In this document: positions 47,301 to 62,400 of the stretch, one piece after another
How positions within the stretch are numbered: position 1 is the stretch's first letter
How the letters are laid out: each line of letters opens with the position of its first letter
NCBI RefSeq assembly: GCF_035582795.1
Contig: NC_134367.1
Span: 80,645,062 to 80,709,061, forward strand
Direction: 5' to 3'
DNA length: 64,000 nucleotides
Source: Mycteria americana
Lineage: Eukaryota; Chordata; Aves; Ciconiiformes; Ciconiidae
Program-made: the position numbers and the translations under genes
The notes under the pieces: generated by a model
Database searches by the model: none
What the model saw: the letters and a program-made list of their open reading frames with translations, nothing else
Told to the model about the DNA's origin: nothing

Positions 47301-50213
47301 GGTTGTCCCCTGGATGAATGTGGGAAAATGAGGAAAGAAGATGAAACTCAAGAGGGTGTAACAGAGGAGGAGATGCTCGCTTCCCTTTCTAACATTGCTG
47401 AAGAGAATGAAGGTAGGACAAAAAGACATGCTTTGCTGTCTTGCAGGCTGAGAAGACAACTGTCTCAGACAAACTCTCAGAGCATTCAAGGACACCAGCT
47501 GAATCATACAGCAGGTTTTCTGGAGAACAGTTGCGGTGCAACTTCAGTCATCATTTTTCCAGCATGCAGAGCAGCAGCTTGCCCCTTGTAATGGTGAAGG
47601 TGATGGTGATAGAAGTTGGAAGGTATTGGTTTCCTGCTGGAAAATGGGCCACCTCAGTTTGAAATGCCTTAGTTTGAAATGCTTTACGCCTACCCCAAAG
47701 AACACTCCCCACCTGATGCTGATATCAAGTCAGTTTTACACTCTAGGCTGGACTTGGAACACTTCAGTATTTTTTGCAGCACTCCTGCATCCTTGGTGTT
47801 TGTGTTTAGGCTTGTCACTTCATCTATCTTAGGCACACTGCGAGCCCCCTAAAACAGTCCAGTCGCGTGATGTGGCCCCCAGGAGCTTGTGCTCTGGGTA
47901 CCCATCTCTGGAGGAGGGATAAGGGTCGCTTCCCTATGTAACTGGTTTCTGGGCTAAGTTCTCCAGTGAAGGCTGTCATTGCTGGTATGTGAGCTCTCAG
48001 CCTGATAGTGCTATGCTTCTCACTTGTTTCAAAGTGAATTTTACTTACATGGCTGTCAGGGCTTATACCTACCACCCCTTGTTCTTTTGGCTTTCCACCT
48101 GTGTGTGTGTATGCAGTGCGGTTTCTGAGAGGGTATAATACCTCTGCTATCAGAAAGCAGAACCTTTAATAACCTCTGGGGTTTTATAATCCTTTCTTTC
48201 ATTTCCTTTTAAATTAATCCAACCCTATCTTGCTGCGACATATGAGGTGCTCTGCCTAAAAAGACATAAATGTGATTAGATTACAAGGTACTTCAAAGGT
48301 GCCCCACCTTCAGCTGTTTGTGAGCTGCTTAGAATTAGTCAACTGTGTGGCAATGGGCAAAAGTCTTATACCAAGGAGGACTTTTCCCTTTGGTTGAAAT
48401 TCCAGAATGTGCTCAAAACTCCACAGCTGTTGTGTGCAATACAGTCATGTCAGCAGGAAATCTGGGGACTTTTAAAATTTGTCCTGTTTTGACATGGCAG
48501 CTCTGCTCCCTACAGTTTATACATAAAATGCAATGATGCCCTAGACTGGAAGGTTGGGAATATAATAAATGCCATAAGTGCAGTTAGACTCTGATCCTGC
48601 TGCCATGAGAAGTCAATATGTAGGGTTCTTTCCCCCCAGGATTTCAACGTCAGCAGAATCCACCCAACAGATGTGGGAGCACCTCACCTTGCCACTGCTA
48701 TCTCTTCCCCCAAGATCAAAGTTACCATCACTTCCCCCCTTCCCCTGCGGGAGTTGCAACAAACTGATGAATTGCTTCACTGGGAACAACTCAGTCAGGA
48801 GAAAACTACAAACAAACAAACCAACCAGCCAAAAAGACGAAAGGAAGCTCAACCCATAAGAAGCAATGCAGGAACAGAGTGGTTAGCTTCAGATCCAGTT
48901 GGCTTCAGATCCAATCCACCAAACATCTGATTTGCTGGATTATTTGCTCTAAGCTCAGACACCATGCTCAGCATTACCCTTCAGCCCTCCCAGAGGCACC
49001 CCACAGCTGTGTTTTTTCATGGTATCTCCGAGTGATGGAAAACTCTGGACCTTAGAAATTGTTCCTTCATGAAATGAAAGGAGGACAGGACCGAGTTTTT
49101 GCTGCATGGCGCCTGACCTGCTTTCCAGTGTGTGCTGTTGTGTCAGGACAGCCAGTAGCCACAGAGGAACGTGGAGGTGGAGGCCAAGGTGTACATACTG
49201 GAGAGGGCACATGGGTAAGGTACAGTCTTGGAAGACGTATCTCCTGTTTTGAAACTGGGGTTATTGTTTTGCTGATGGGAAGATGCTAGTTTATGCTTTG
49301 ATCGTTTGCGTGGTCCAGAGTGACATCTAATGGCACGGTACCAGACTGCACCACATCTGGGGAGAGCTAAGTGGACAAAAAGCTATAGTTGCCAACCGTT
49401 TATCAAGTGACAAGGGCAAGGTAAATTCTGTCAGGGGTGAAAAACCAAATAGACTGTATTAAGCTAAACTATAACACTATTTGTAGCCATATTTCGATAT
49501 ATATTACCTGAATAAAGCTGGGAAGTTAAGTAGTCTAAAGGTGGGAAGTGGCAGAGTTAAGCTGCCTGTAAAAATGTAAAATATTTCACATAATGTATTA
49601 GGTTAATGAAATATCAGTGAGTTTAAACAATATGAAAGGAGGAAGTCAGGACAATATTCCAGAAAGGAGTCAATCCCAAATATTCTATTTGAGTTTGATG
49701 TGATGTACATCTTTCACATATAACTGCTTTTATAAAAAATGACAAGATCCTACAAAATTGTTTTGCCAGAAACAGCATATTCCAAGAAAATATGCTCCAT
49801 CAAATATTTTCAACCAGTGCTGTGTAGTGGCATCACTGTTTTGAACTGTGCAAACTGTAGATCAGAGGTCTGTCCAATCTTACCAACGTGGAAATACATT
49901 TACATATGCTGTATGAATTCCCTTTTAGGCACCAGTAAAGGCAATTTTGCACCATTAATTAATGTTGCAAGAAAAATACTTCATGTGTTGCATTCAAGTG
50001 TAGGAGACCGACATTTAAATTATGTAATCCCAAATAAAGGATAATAATAGCAAGAAAAGCTTTGGAATTATTCGAGCTAACTTTTTAGGGAAATAGCAGT
50101 TTCTCTGTTTACCTTGAATTGATTGAGTTTTATTTGCAGTAATGGGCATTGAATGATATTCCATTTAGAATAGTTTCAGAATTGCCAAATTAAAAGGAAA
50201 AATTGAACTGTAT

Positions 50214-50290
50214 TATGTCTATATACATATATCTATATACATATATGTGTGATACCTACATACATATATGTGTGTATGTTGGTGTATAAA
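50214..50290 (+). repeat. AT/TG-rich compound microsatellite
   Basis: Alternating TATATACATATATCTATATA blocks grade into TGTGTGTATGTTGGTGT. Repeated ACATATATGTGTG units occur at about 50237 and 50262. Confidence 0.8.
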
Positions 50291-52053
50291 ACGCAGTTAG
50301 TGGGTTGTGCATGGTACACTTAAAGAGTGTCAATGCCTAAAAAGCATTGAAGCACACAGAGTTTTAAGGTAAGTTTTTCATCTCTGGTATGAATCCATAA
50401 AGCAAAATCACACCTACTAGCACTTAAGACATGTGAATAACTATTGCTTCTGTCCTTAAGAAGGCTGAGCAGCATATGGTGAACCCAGGGAGAAGGTGGC
50501 TTTGGTGCGTTTTGTGTCTCTTTAGTCATGACCTGCTGGTAGCATGTTCCTCCTGTGATCCTTTAGAGTTGCAAAGTCATGCTAAAGATAATTTATCAAG
50601 GAAAAAGGAATGAGATTTTGGCTTTTAAAAAAAGATTTCTAAAAAGCATATGAATTCTTTTCAAAAGATTATTTTCTTTGTGGGTTTTTACATTAGGAAG
50701 TTGAGTTTCTAGCTACCTTTTTGCCTAGAAGTGTTTACAGGGTGATTGAAATATTATCATGCTTGTGATAGTGGAGAAGCAGTACAAAAAAATCCTTTTT
50801 GCACAACACTAAATTCAGTTGAGGAACTCATTGCTACAGGATGCTGTGGAGACTAAAGTTCAAATAGTTAGGCAAAAGAAGATTAGGAAAAATCATGAAG
50901 GATTGGTCCACTGGTGGCTGTTAAATGTAGTTGGAGTGCATCCATCACCTCAGGAACTCACAGCTGCTGATTGCTGAAGAACGGGTGTATAAACAGGGCA
51001 AAGGATTACTCTCTGGCTGCGCCATTACATATATTATATCCCTTAGCATCCAGTATTAGTTACTGGCAGAAATGTATTTCAGCTAGCTGCACTTTTGCTC
51101 CCTCCCCTATGGCTGTTCTAATGGCTGATTTTTTGTTACATGAAACTCCAGTAACACCTCTTTTTTTTTTTTGCTCCCACCAGAAAAACGAGCTGAACAT
51201 AAGCTAATTTTTTTTGTTGAACTATCAAGTATATTAATTCAGACTGGAAAAGCATTTGCTTATCTTAATCAAAGTATAAGTGGGCTGTAGTTTCAAAGGT
51301 AAATTAGTTACTGTTGTGGCCGTGTTACCTTAACCCCATATCCAATATCTTAGGCAATTATTAAGCTGCCAGGTCTGGAAATGTAATGTTTTTGATAGCC
51401 TCAAGCTTCCTTTTGCTGTATATTGATTGCGCTCAGAAGGGGCTTTCAGCTGAACATCTCCAGCCCTCAGGCAAGGAGCCTTTCTCTCACAAAGCATTTG
51501 GTATCCAGCAGCTGGAGGTGACATTTTTAGACACTGGTCCTTTCTTCAGCTCTGAGGAAGGTGTTTAATTATATATCGTTTCACATCCAGGAAGTAGCCT
51601 GGGAATGCACGGGCTACTCTGTAGGCTTGCTTTGTGGAAAGACAAAGAATGTTGTCTTTTCATTGTGTTGGCTTCTTAAAGACCCTATTCCATCTCAGAG
51701 GAAAAACCGTATATTATTTGGAGACAAAAGTCATTAGAAACAAGATATACTTTTTTGAAGCTGAGGTGATTAATCATTGGAATATTTTAAAACCAAAGGG
51801 AGGTGATTTACTAAAGGGTTGGAAATAATTTGGAGAAATCCTGAATAGGCTGTGACCTGTTGGAGGTCAATCTGACTGTGATAATAGTAGGGGGGAAAAA
51901 AAAGGCAAAAAAAATGTGAGTTGGGATTCTGAGCCACTATTACCTCTCAGGAACAAGACCATAGAATTATAATCGATATTTCTATGAAAACATCTAATCA
52001 GTGCTCTGTGCAATCAAAAAAAGGTGTACGTTGAATGCTAAGATCTGTGGAAG

Positions 52054-52067
52054 ACAGTAGATGGCGC
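52054..52067 (+). promoter_or_regulatory. CTCF-like core motif in the upstream flank
   Basis: ACAGTAGATGGCGC matches 13 of 14 positions of the CTCF core, including the invariant AG and GGC. It lies in otherwise featureless intergenic DNA 17 kb upstream of DACT2. Confidence 0.4.
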
Positions 52068-54833
52068 AAAGACGTCAGCCAACCTCCCGGGTTTCCCGGG
52101 TTGAGGTTAGGGACCAGACTCCAGAAGGTTTTAGGGTGAGCATGGCAAGAGGAAAAGGACCCTAATAGGTGTGTATCAGTTTTACTGCTTAAAATCCAAC
52201 AAGGATCATGTATGGGAGGAAATGAAAGAAATTCAATCTATATGGGTGCCACACATAGATAGCATCTTTAAAGTGAATTGCCTGCAAATGCTATCTGCTA
52301 AAGTATTTTGATTACAGTGTTTTACAAACATTACACCCCCACCTTTGTAGCTTTTTGCAGTGTGATTATTTTTAGCTGTTGTGTCCTTCAAGTTTGGACT
52401 TTTCCCACTCTGCCTTGAGATGAAACAAAGCCTTCAGAGCTTTCCAAAATAATAAATTACCATGCAGTGCTCTCCCACACCCAGGTTATAGGAGAGGCAT
52501 ATTTAACTCCTTTGTTTCTCATCTCCCCTATATCCTTATTCCAGGCTCTGTACCTTGGATGCCCTAGTTATTAGCCTGTTTGAGCTGGGCTAGTCTCTTT
52601 CCATCTGTCCCCATTAAAAGTTTCATTCTGGAGCTGAGAAACATTCCCTAACAAAAATTAGGTGTGAATGTTTTGGCAGAGCAAGCCAATCCTTATGAAA
52701 AGTGATGATGACCCAGCATTTCCCAACAAAACCTCCCCTGACAGTTTTCAGAGCAGTGTGGCATTCCCCTGCTTTTGTGGACATGGGGGTCAGCACTCCA
52801 GCCCCACTCCAGCCCCTGGCTCTATGGTCATGGAGTTGTGGGTAAGCAGAAGTCACACAGGGTCTACTCATGACTCAAGTACATCGAGCCGGTGAGTTAG
52901 CCAGTTATTATTTACCCTGGCATCTCTATAGCTCTCCACACAGCTGCTGCTGTCTTCACAGCCTTACATGTACGTCAGTCTGAAAGAATCACCAGACTCC
53001 CCAAATGGTGTCCCACCGCTGCGTGGCTGGGAGAGGAAACCAGCTCAAATGAAGAGTAATAGAAATTTTCTGCTCTAGATCAAAACACTCTCCCCAAATT
53101 GATCCTGGCACTTTCTTCATGCTCTGCAATCACTTAGCATCCTCTACTCTGAAGGGTTGGCAACAGCTCCTTATGCTACTGCTCTGAGGTAGGAGATTCA
53201 GTGAAGTGCAGGGGAGTAGCAGTTGTACTGTGTGAAGGACTTTTCTGGGGTGCAGGAGGGGAGGTAGGAAATGGTGGATATGGTGGTGGTGAGTGGTGGA
53301 AATCAGGGACAAAGCTGTACCTATATGTAAGGCCAGCTTGGTGGGACAAGGAGGAGAGAAAAAGTTTGGGAAGTTGCGTACTTTAGAAAGCCAAGAGTAG
53401 GCAGTGCCTCAGGGATAGATAGAAGTACTTCCAGAAAAGGAACCTGCAGAGACTGTGGAGTGCTCAAAATTGAGCAAAGGTAGGGGGCAGGTGTGAGTAT
53501 GGCTGGAAAGAACTGGAAAGACAGGTTTCCTACAGAGGAAGGTGGGATCTTGGCAGTAAGTGGTTATGGAAGGATGACTAGGCATGCTGGGGATGTTGCT
53601 TGCGCACTGAACAGTGGGTGCCTTTTAAGGTGGTGGCACCTTAGAAGGAGACACCAAGGAGAGGCCAGGCATTGTAAAGAGTATTAGTGTGTCTGTGCAT
53701 CAGGAACTAGCTGGGAGTGAGCAAATGAGCTTCAAGGATCTTGAATACACTGGGCTGCAGACAGGCATGGCAAGGAGAGGGGCCTGAAGAAGCAGGTGCC
53801 TGCCCGGTACATTGACAGAGGAGCTGGGTAACTGCTGGAAGCAATTAGAGATTCTTTGATGAAACAAATTTTATTTGAAAACTAACAACTTTTCCAGTGG
53901 AAACATTTTCTAATAATGTGTTGCCTTCAACAAACTTCTGGTAAAATGCATGTAGTTTCTTTCTAGCCTACCTGGAGGCAAACTCAAGCTTCTGGAATGT
54001 ATGGCTGTTGGACAGTCCTGCTATCCAGACGTTTCCAGAGCTTTTAGGCTTTTTCTTATTGTATCCACAATGTGCCATTGCTTGATTCCAGCCTCATTTA
54101 CACTGAGTAATGGAGGTCTGTAGAAAGACACTACTAGTGCTAACGCAAGCTGGTGCATCCACCTGATACTGTGATGCTGTGCAGAGACAACAGACTGTGC
54201 CGAAAATCATTAGCACAGGATCATATCTGAGGTGATAAATCCACCCTTTGGTTTTCTTGCTTACACAGCCGGCCAGGGATTCACTGCACCCCACTCCACT
54301 AAGTGAGATACATGTCTTGCTCAGCATTTGCTGACAGCTGTTTGCATGGCCACATGCAAACAGTACAAGGATAGGAGTTGTGTCATTGCCAGCACTCCTG
54401 ATACAGGGGTCAAAATCATATGAATTTGTTGCAAGTCCTCAAAACTATCCACAGTTTATTAGTGTTATCTTTATAAACATGCAAGACAAATTTTTTACTT
54501 AATTGCTGAGAACCAAATAACCTAACTGCCCCTTAATATCACTGCTTGCACAGTTTTACACAGCCATAGGAAAAAGAAAAGGCCAATAAGAAGTTCATTG
54601 ACATACTGGACAAGATTATAACTGCCCTTGATAATCTGTCCCCAGAGAAGCTGATGTTCTCCTTCCAGCGAGTTTTGTACCCTGCTGTGATAAGCAGCCA
54701 GAAATTTTTAAAGCTCTTAAATCCTTTGAAGTCAGGAATGATGATGTGTTATTAGCAGAATATCCTAAATCTGGTGAATATGTCATTTTTCTCAGCTTCA
54801 AGTGAAAGTATTATAAAATGATCAGGAGGTATT

Positions 54834-54897
54834 TTAAATGAAATGGAATGGAAAGGAGTGGAATGAAAAATGAAATTAAATGAAATAAAAAAGAAAT
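54834..54897 (+). repeat. Degenerate (GAAAT)/(GGAAT) microsatellite
   Basis: TGAAATGGAATGGAAAGGAG is followed by further TGGAATGAAA, TGAAATTAAA and TGAAATAAAA units. This is purine-rich simple sequence. Confidence 0.8.
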
Positions 54898-55689
54898 CTA
54901 TCTGCTGCTAAGTGAATGCTAATAAGAAGTATGTGCAATGAACTTCTGTGTGTGTGTTTGGATAATACATTTTCTTTAATTCATAATTAAGCTACTGCAA
55001 AGGAAAAAATAAGCAATAAAAAGCTAATGCGCCCGAAGCAGTCTTAGATGGGCCTCCATACCTTCATGGTGTATGTGGTACTCAGTGGCTTTTTCCTCTT
55101 TCCACTTAGTATTGGGTCAAATCCACCAGCTCTTCCACTGAAGGGGGACAGCTTTGGGGTTGGAAGGGGTGAGAGGGGCAAGGCCACTGAAGAGCTCAAT
55201 TCTTCTTTTCCACTGCACCCAGCAAGTGCCAGGGCCATGTCAGGAAGAGTTTTCTCTTACAGCTGAACCTGTTCATCTTTCCTTCGTACCAGATCCCCTG
55301 GGCAGGGAGAGCTGGAACAGTGCTGGACTGGTCAGGTAACATTGCTGTGGGCTGTGAGTGTAAGGTACTGAGATGTCACCACTGTCCTTGAGACAGTTAT
55401 TTCCCCATGGTTTGTGTCAGAGATCCTCACTGGATTTTATTATTAATTAGTGGTCAGAGATGAATAAGTTTATCTGCCAAATGTAGACTCAAATAAGGAA
55501 TATAGAAGCCTCTTCATGATATTTCTTTCAACAAAGGCTTTTACTCTCAGTTGTATTTTTTTTTTTCATTGGAATTGCATGGTTTTGTTTTAAATAGAGC
55601 TTGCACTTAGCTTTTCTGAAACAATTAGAAGGAAATGTGAATAATTTGGCTGTTTGCAACCAACAGTTTTCTGTATGCTATACTTACAG

Positions 55690-56479
55690 GACGCATGATG
55701 TGGAGGATTCCTTAGCCTCTCTCTGCCTGGCTGAACGCAGTGACTTAAGGGATAGGGGGCAATGGCGACAAGTTCCTGCCCGGCACAGCAGGCCCATCTC
55801 CTCTGTGACTGCCCCACCTGCCCAGGTGCCCTTGCACAATAGGTATGAGGCTCTGCAAGTGGAACCGAGCCATAATGAGGATGATGGTTCATCTAGCTTG
55901 GAGGTGTCGCCGAGGTTAAGTTGCCCTATGCCCTGCATCAAAACTGCTTCCATAAAGAAAAAAAGGTGGGTCATTGTCATAGGAGACTCCCTTCTGAAGG
56001 GAACAGAAGGCCCAATATGCAGACCAGACCCACTTCTTAGGGAAGTCTGCTGCCTTGCTGGTGCCTGGGTTAAAGATGTGGAGAGAAAGCTTCCTACTCT
56101 GGTATGTTTTCAGATTACTATCCATTATTGATTTTTCAGGTAGGCAGCAATGAAGTTGCAACTAGAAGTCTGAGGGCAATCAAGAGAGACTTCAGGGCCT
56201 TGGAACGACTGGTTAAGGGATCAGGAGCACAAGTAGTGTACTCCTCTATCCTTCCAACTGCAGGGAATGATGAAGGAAGAAACAGGAAGAGCCAGCAGAT
56301 CAATACCTGTCTCTGAGCCTGGTGTCACCAGCAGAATTTTGTTTTTTTTTGATCATGGGTTGGTCTACATGACACCAGGCCTGCTGGCGACAGACAGGGT
56401 ACATCAGTCTCAAAGAGGGAAAAGGATCTTTGCACAGGAGTTAGCAGGGCTTATTGAAAGAGCTTTAAACCAGATTTGA
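55690..56479 (+). pseudogene. CR1 ORF1 remnant with SGNH-type esterase domain
   Basis: The first ORF of CR1 encodes a nucleic-acid-associated protein whose C-terminal half is an SGNH esterase-like domain. Here GDSLLKGTEGPICRPDP supplies the nucleophile serine block in frame 2. The frame moves by one base near 56103, giving DYYPLLIFQVGSNEV (the usual block is VGTND). It moves back near 56300, ending with TDRVHQSQRGKRIFAQEL, which keeps the Asp and His of the catalytic block. Two frameshifts therefore break one otherwise well-kept domain. A T10 run near 56341-56352 looks expanded by slippage. Confidence 0.85.
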
Positions 56480-56599
56480 AGGGGGAAAGGGATAAAACCA
56501 GGCTTGCTAGTGATAAGACTAGGGGTGGCACGCCAATGTTTGAGGGACAGTGTGCTAGTGAGGTCCTTCGGACTGCCGTCTCAGTGTAGGTAGGGGATG

Positions 56600-59378
<2,779 letters not shown>

Positions 59379-59442
59379 GTTAATGGTTGGACTTGATGAT
59401 CTTGAAGGTCTTTTCCAACCTAAATGATTCTATGATTCTATG

Positions 59443-62400
59443 ACTGAAAAACTGGGAAGCAGACAGAATTACATGTACTTTAATTACAAGTACATCCATC
59501 CTCAGAGAATCAGCTAGTGCTGCCTTTCAAGCACTGGTGCAGAACTGCCAAATAAGGGAGGACAGTAACTAAAGTCCAGTGCAGTGAAGTCCAGAAATCA
59601 GTCTTTAAAACTGCACTTTGGTGAAATAAAATTAGAAGTAGGCGACCGCTGCTGGAAGTTCAGTTCAAAGCAAGTTGTTGGTCTTAACATGGGAAACTGG
59701 GTAAAATTTCACATTCTGCTTATGTGCTCAGACCAGGTACTTAATCGTTCCTTTTGGACTTCAAAAGAAATCTGTATTTTGGATACTGGTGGAACTAGAT
59801 TAATTGTGGAAATACTTTCTGTAGAAGATGGGTAGGGAACAGGGAGTCTCCATGCAAATAAATAGACTTGATAAGAACAAGGGGGAATAAAGTGTGCCTC
59901 CAGTGGTGGAAGGTTTGGGAGGAAACTGAGGGCAGGGTTACACTAAATGCACTCAGGAATATGGTTTTCATTGTGCGGTGGAGTTATCCTGCTTATGTAC
60001 CCATGTATGTGGATCCATACGCTACTGAATTTAGCATTGCGGACTTAAAGGCTTAATCTCCATGGGTGCAGGGTTGTTTGCCCTGTGCTTCATTGCACCC
60101 TGTGTTCTGCTCTAAAGACATATGCTTGAAGAATTTTCCAGCATTTCTCTCCTCAGTGACCACTGCTGCTGGTTGAAAAAAAGTGGTGAACCAGAACTTC
60201 TATTGCTCACTTATTGAATAAAATTCTTTAATAACAATTGTCACTTTGCACATAATGGGGCTTTTTCAGTAGTAATTATGAATGGGAGGCCATAATTCTC
60301 TGCATTAAAAGCAGTTGTTAGGACAAGTGCACACAAATGTAGAAGGTGGCAATCTCATTTCAAAGTGGTTATCTGACTGGAGTGAAGAGCATTTTTCACC
60401 CTTTGAATTACTTGTAGAAAGGGAGTCATCTTGAGATTTCCTGTAACAAAGGGAAGTTTTCAAATATTACTGCTTACTTAATGCAACTTTAAAATTAATA
60501 TTAAACATTAACTTGCACAGATTGTTAGGTAACAGCACAAACATTAATGATCTTCTTTCTCATTGAGAAAACAAAATCAAGGTTTCAGATGTTAACAAAG
60601 GTCGAAATATGGATTATCCAGTGTGACATAAAACTGGAAGAACAACGAGTTATAAAACAAAACACAGAGAAAGCCAGGTGGCCAATCAGATATACATTTC
60701 TCTTTTATTTTCTCTCCAGAAGAAAAAAAAAAAAAGCTTTGTTAGTATAACGCTGTTATTATGAATTTGCACACCTAAAGGGGTTAAGAAAGGAACAGGT
60801 GAATCCAATAGTAAAAGTTATACAAAATAACTCTCATTATACAACATTTGCATAAGTGGGGAAGATTATATAGTCCATAAAATGGGAGATTCATGTTTCT
60901 CTGATTTTTTTACAGGAGTTTTTCACCCTATTTTTTGGGCTTTTCAAAAATCTTTCTGCTGGAGTTCTACATCTAATAACTTCAGTTGTCAGCAAGAGGA
61001 GAAGGGCTGTTCTTTGGGTCTCATGCTATGCCTCTTGGCATGATAACTAAGTGTCTTCTAAAATGAGCGATAAATGAGGAAACTAATAACACTTATTTCA
61101 GGGTTTTTCCCATTACCATCTGGAGAGGAAATGTTGGGTGTGTGCCAATTATAAAGACAATCCATATGCTAAACAGCACAATGCACATCTGAACATCAAA
61201 ATAACAGCCCCCAGATACTTGGCTGGTGTCTGTATGTGAAGTTTAAAAAAATAAAATCTAGCTTTGTATTCCAGGCTTAAATACACTGAGAGCTCTGAGA
61301 CATAAAGGACGGGAGTCAGGGGTTGATGCAATTGTAACAGTCAATCTTAGAGCTCTGAAAGGCATTTTCTGTTTGACAGCTTGTACCAAAATTCCCATGT
61401 GAGACCATGGGGCATATGAACATGTCACTATGGAAATCTATCTTATGGTGTTCATTTTTGGTTTGATTATTTTTCAAAATTGGTCTTCTTGCATTTGAAG
61501 ATCCTGCTCTTCAGGAGTCTCAAAACATTGCATCTGAACCTGCTTTAGCAAGGCTTGTCCAGAGGGGGAAAGACCAGAAACAGTTCTCCACTGGAGGCAG
61601 CAGCAGCAGATGCAGAAATGTAATGTTAGCCAGAGCACTGTGTCATAGTGTAGCAAGAAATTCAGAAGAATGAGATGGGGGACACTGAAGTAGAAATAAT
61701 AATGCAAAAATTGGTAACTTTAATGTATGACATTTTCTTCTAAGACATTCTGCATTTGACAAAACGCCCGGCTTATCTTCAAAAATGTCTGTAGAGTCAT
61801 GTTCTCCTCTATTACACAAAGCCACCACTGTTAATTATGCAAAATTCAGCCTCCCTGTGTGTTTGATACAGTGTGGAAAGTTCACTGGTAGGAAGTTCAT
61901 TAATTCCAAAGAAGGGCAAGTGCTCTCATCAGGTACTTACATGTAGCTGTGCTGCACAGCAGGAAGAAGCTTCTTCTCAGCAGATGCAAGCATTGTCACA
62001 GAAAAAATGTCCAATCTGTAAGCTTCAGCATGATTGAATCCATTGCAAAGACTCAAAATCTATTCCAGTGTTGTCCACATTTGTTTTCCCTTATTTTCTT
62101 TTTCCCCCCTGATTCATCCATCTTTCAAACTGTTTGCAACAGCTATTTTTGAGAGGGATTGGAATTACACACTGCAGGTAGCAACAGCCAAGATCCTTCT
62201 TCTTTCTACCATTTTTTTTATACTTCTTTCATAATTTCTTCTTTCTCCATTTTTTTCGTAACCCATTTATATAGAAAAAATGCCAGATATTTTTCTTTTT
62301 CTTTTGGAGACTCTTCAAAAAGTTCAGCACAGGGTGATGCAGTTGCTCAGTGATGGTTTTTTTAAAGCTATTTCTTACCTATTTCATGGAATCACTGCAT

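Larger units (their letters stand above)
35471..55689. other. Gene-free 5' flank of DACT2
   Basis: About 20 kb upstream of DACT2 shows no recognisable exon on either strand. It holds the repeat fossils listed separately (37.7, 38.3, 38.6, 41.4 and 42.6 kb), simple repeats, and one CTCF-like motif at 52.05 kb. In human, SMOC2 lies well beyond this distance from DACT2, so an empty stretch is expected. Confidence 0.6.

Noticed and set aside
49326-49340. CTCF-like reverse motif TGACATCTAATGG
   Set aside because: Two core mismatches including the important GCC; too weak to list as a site.
51957-51972. CATAGAATTAT as an antisense CR1 3' tail
   Set aside because: The following sequence does not continue into the CR1 3' UTR, and no second octamer is present.
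61474-61707. 77-codon minus-strand frame with a hydrophobic start and a Gln/Glu-rich end, considered as an exon
   Set aside because: A pyrimidine-rich stretch lies upstream of a possible acceptor, but there is no recognisable family and no partner exon nearby.
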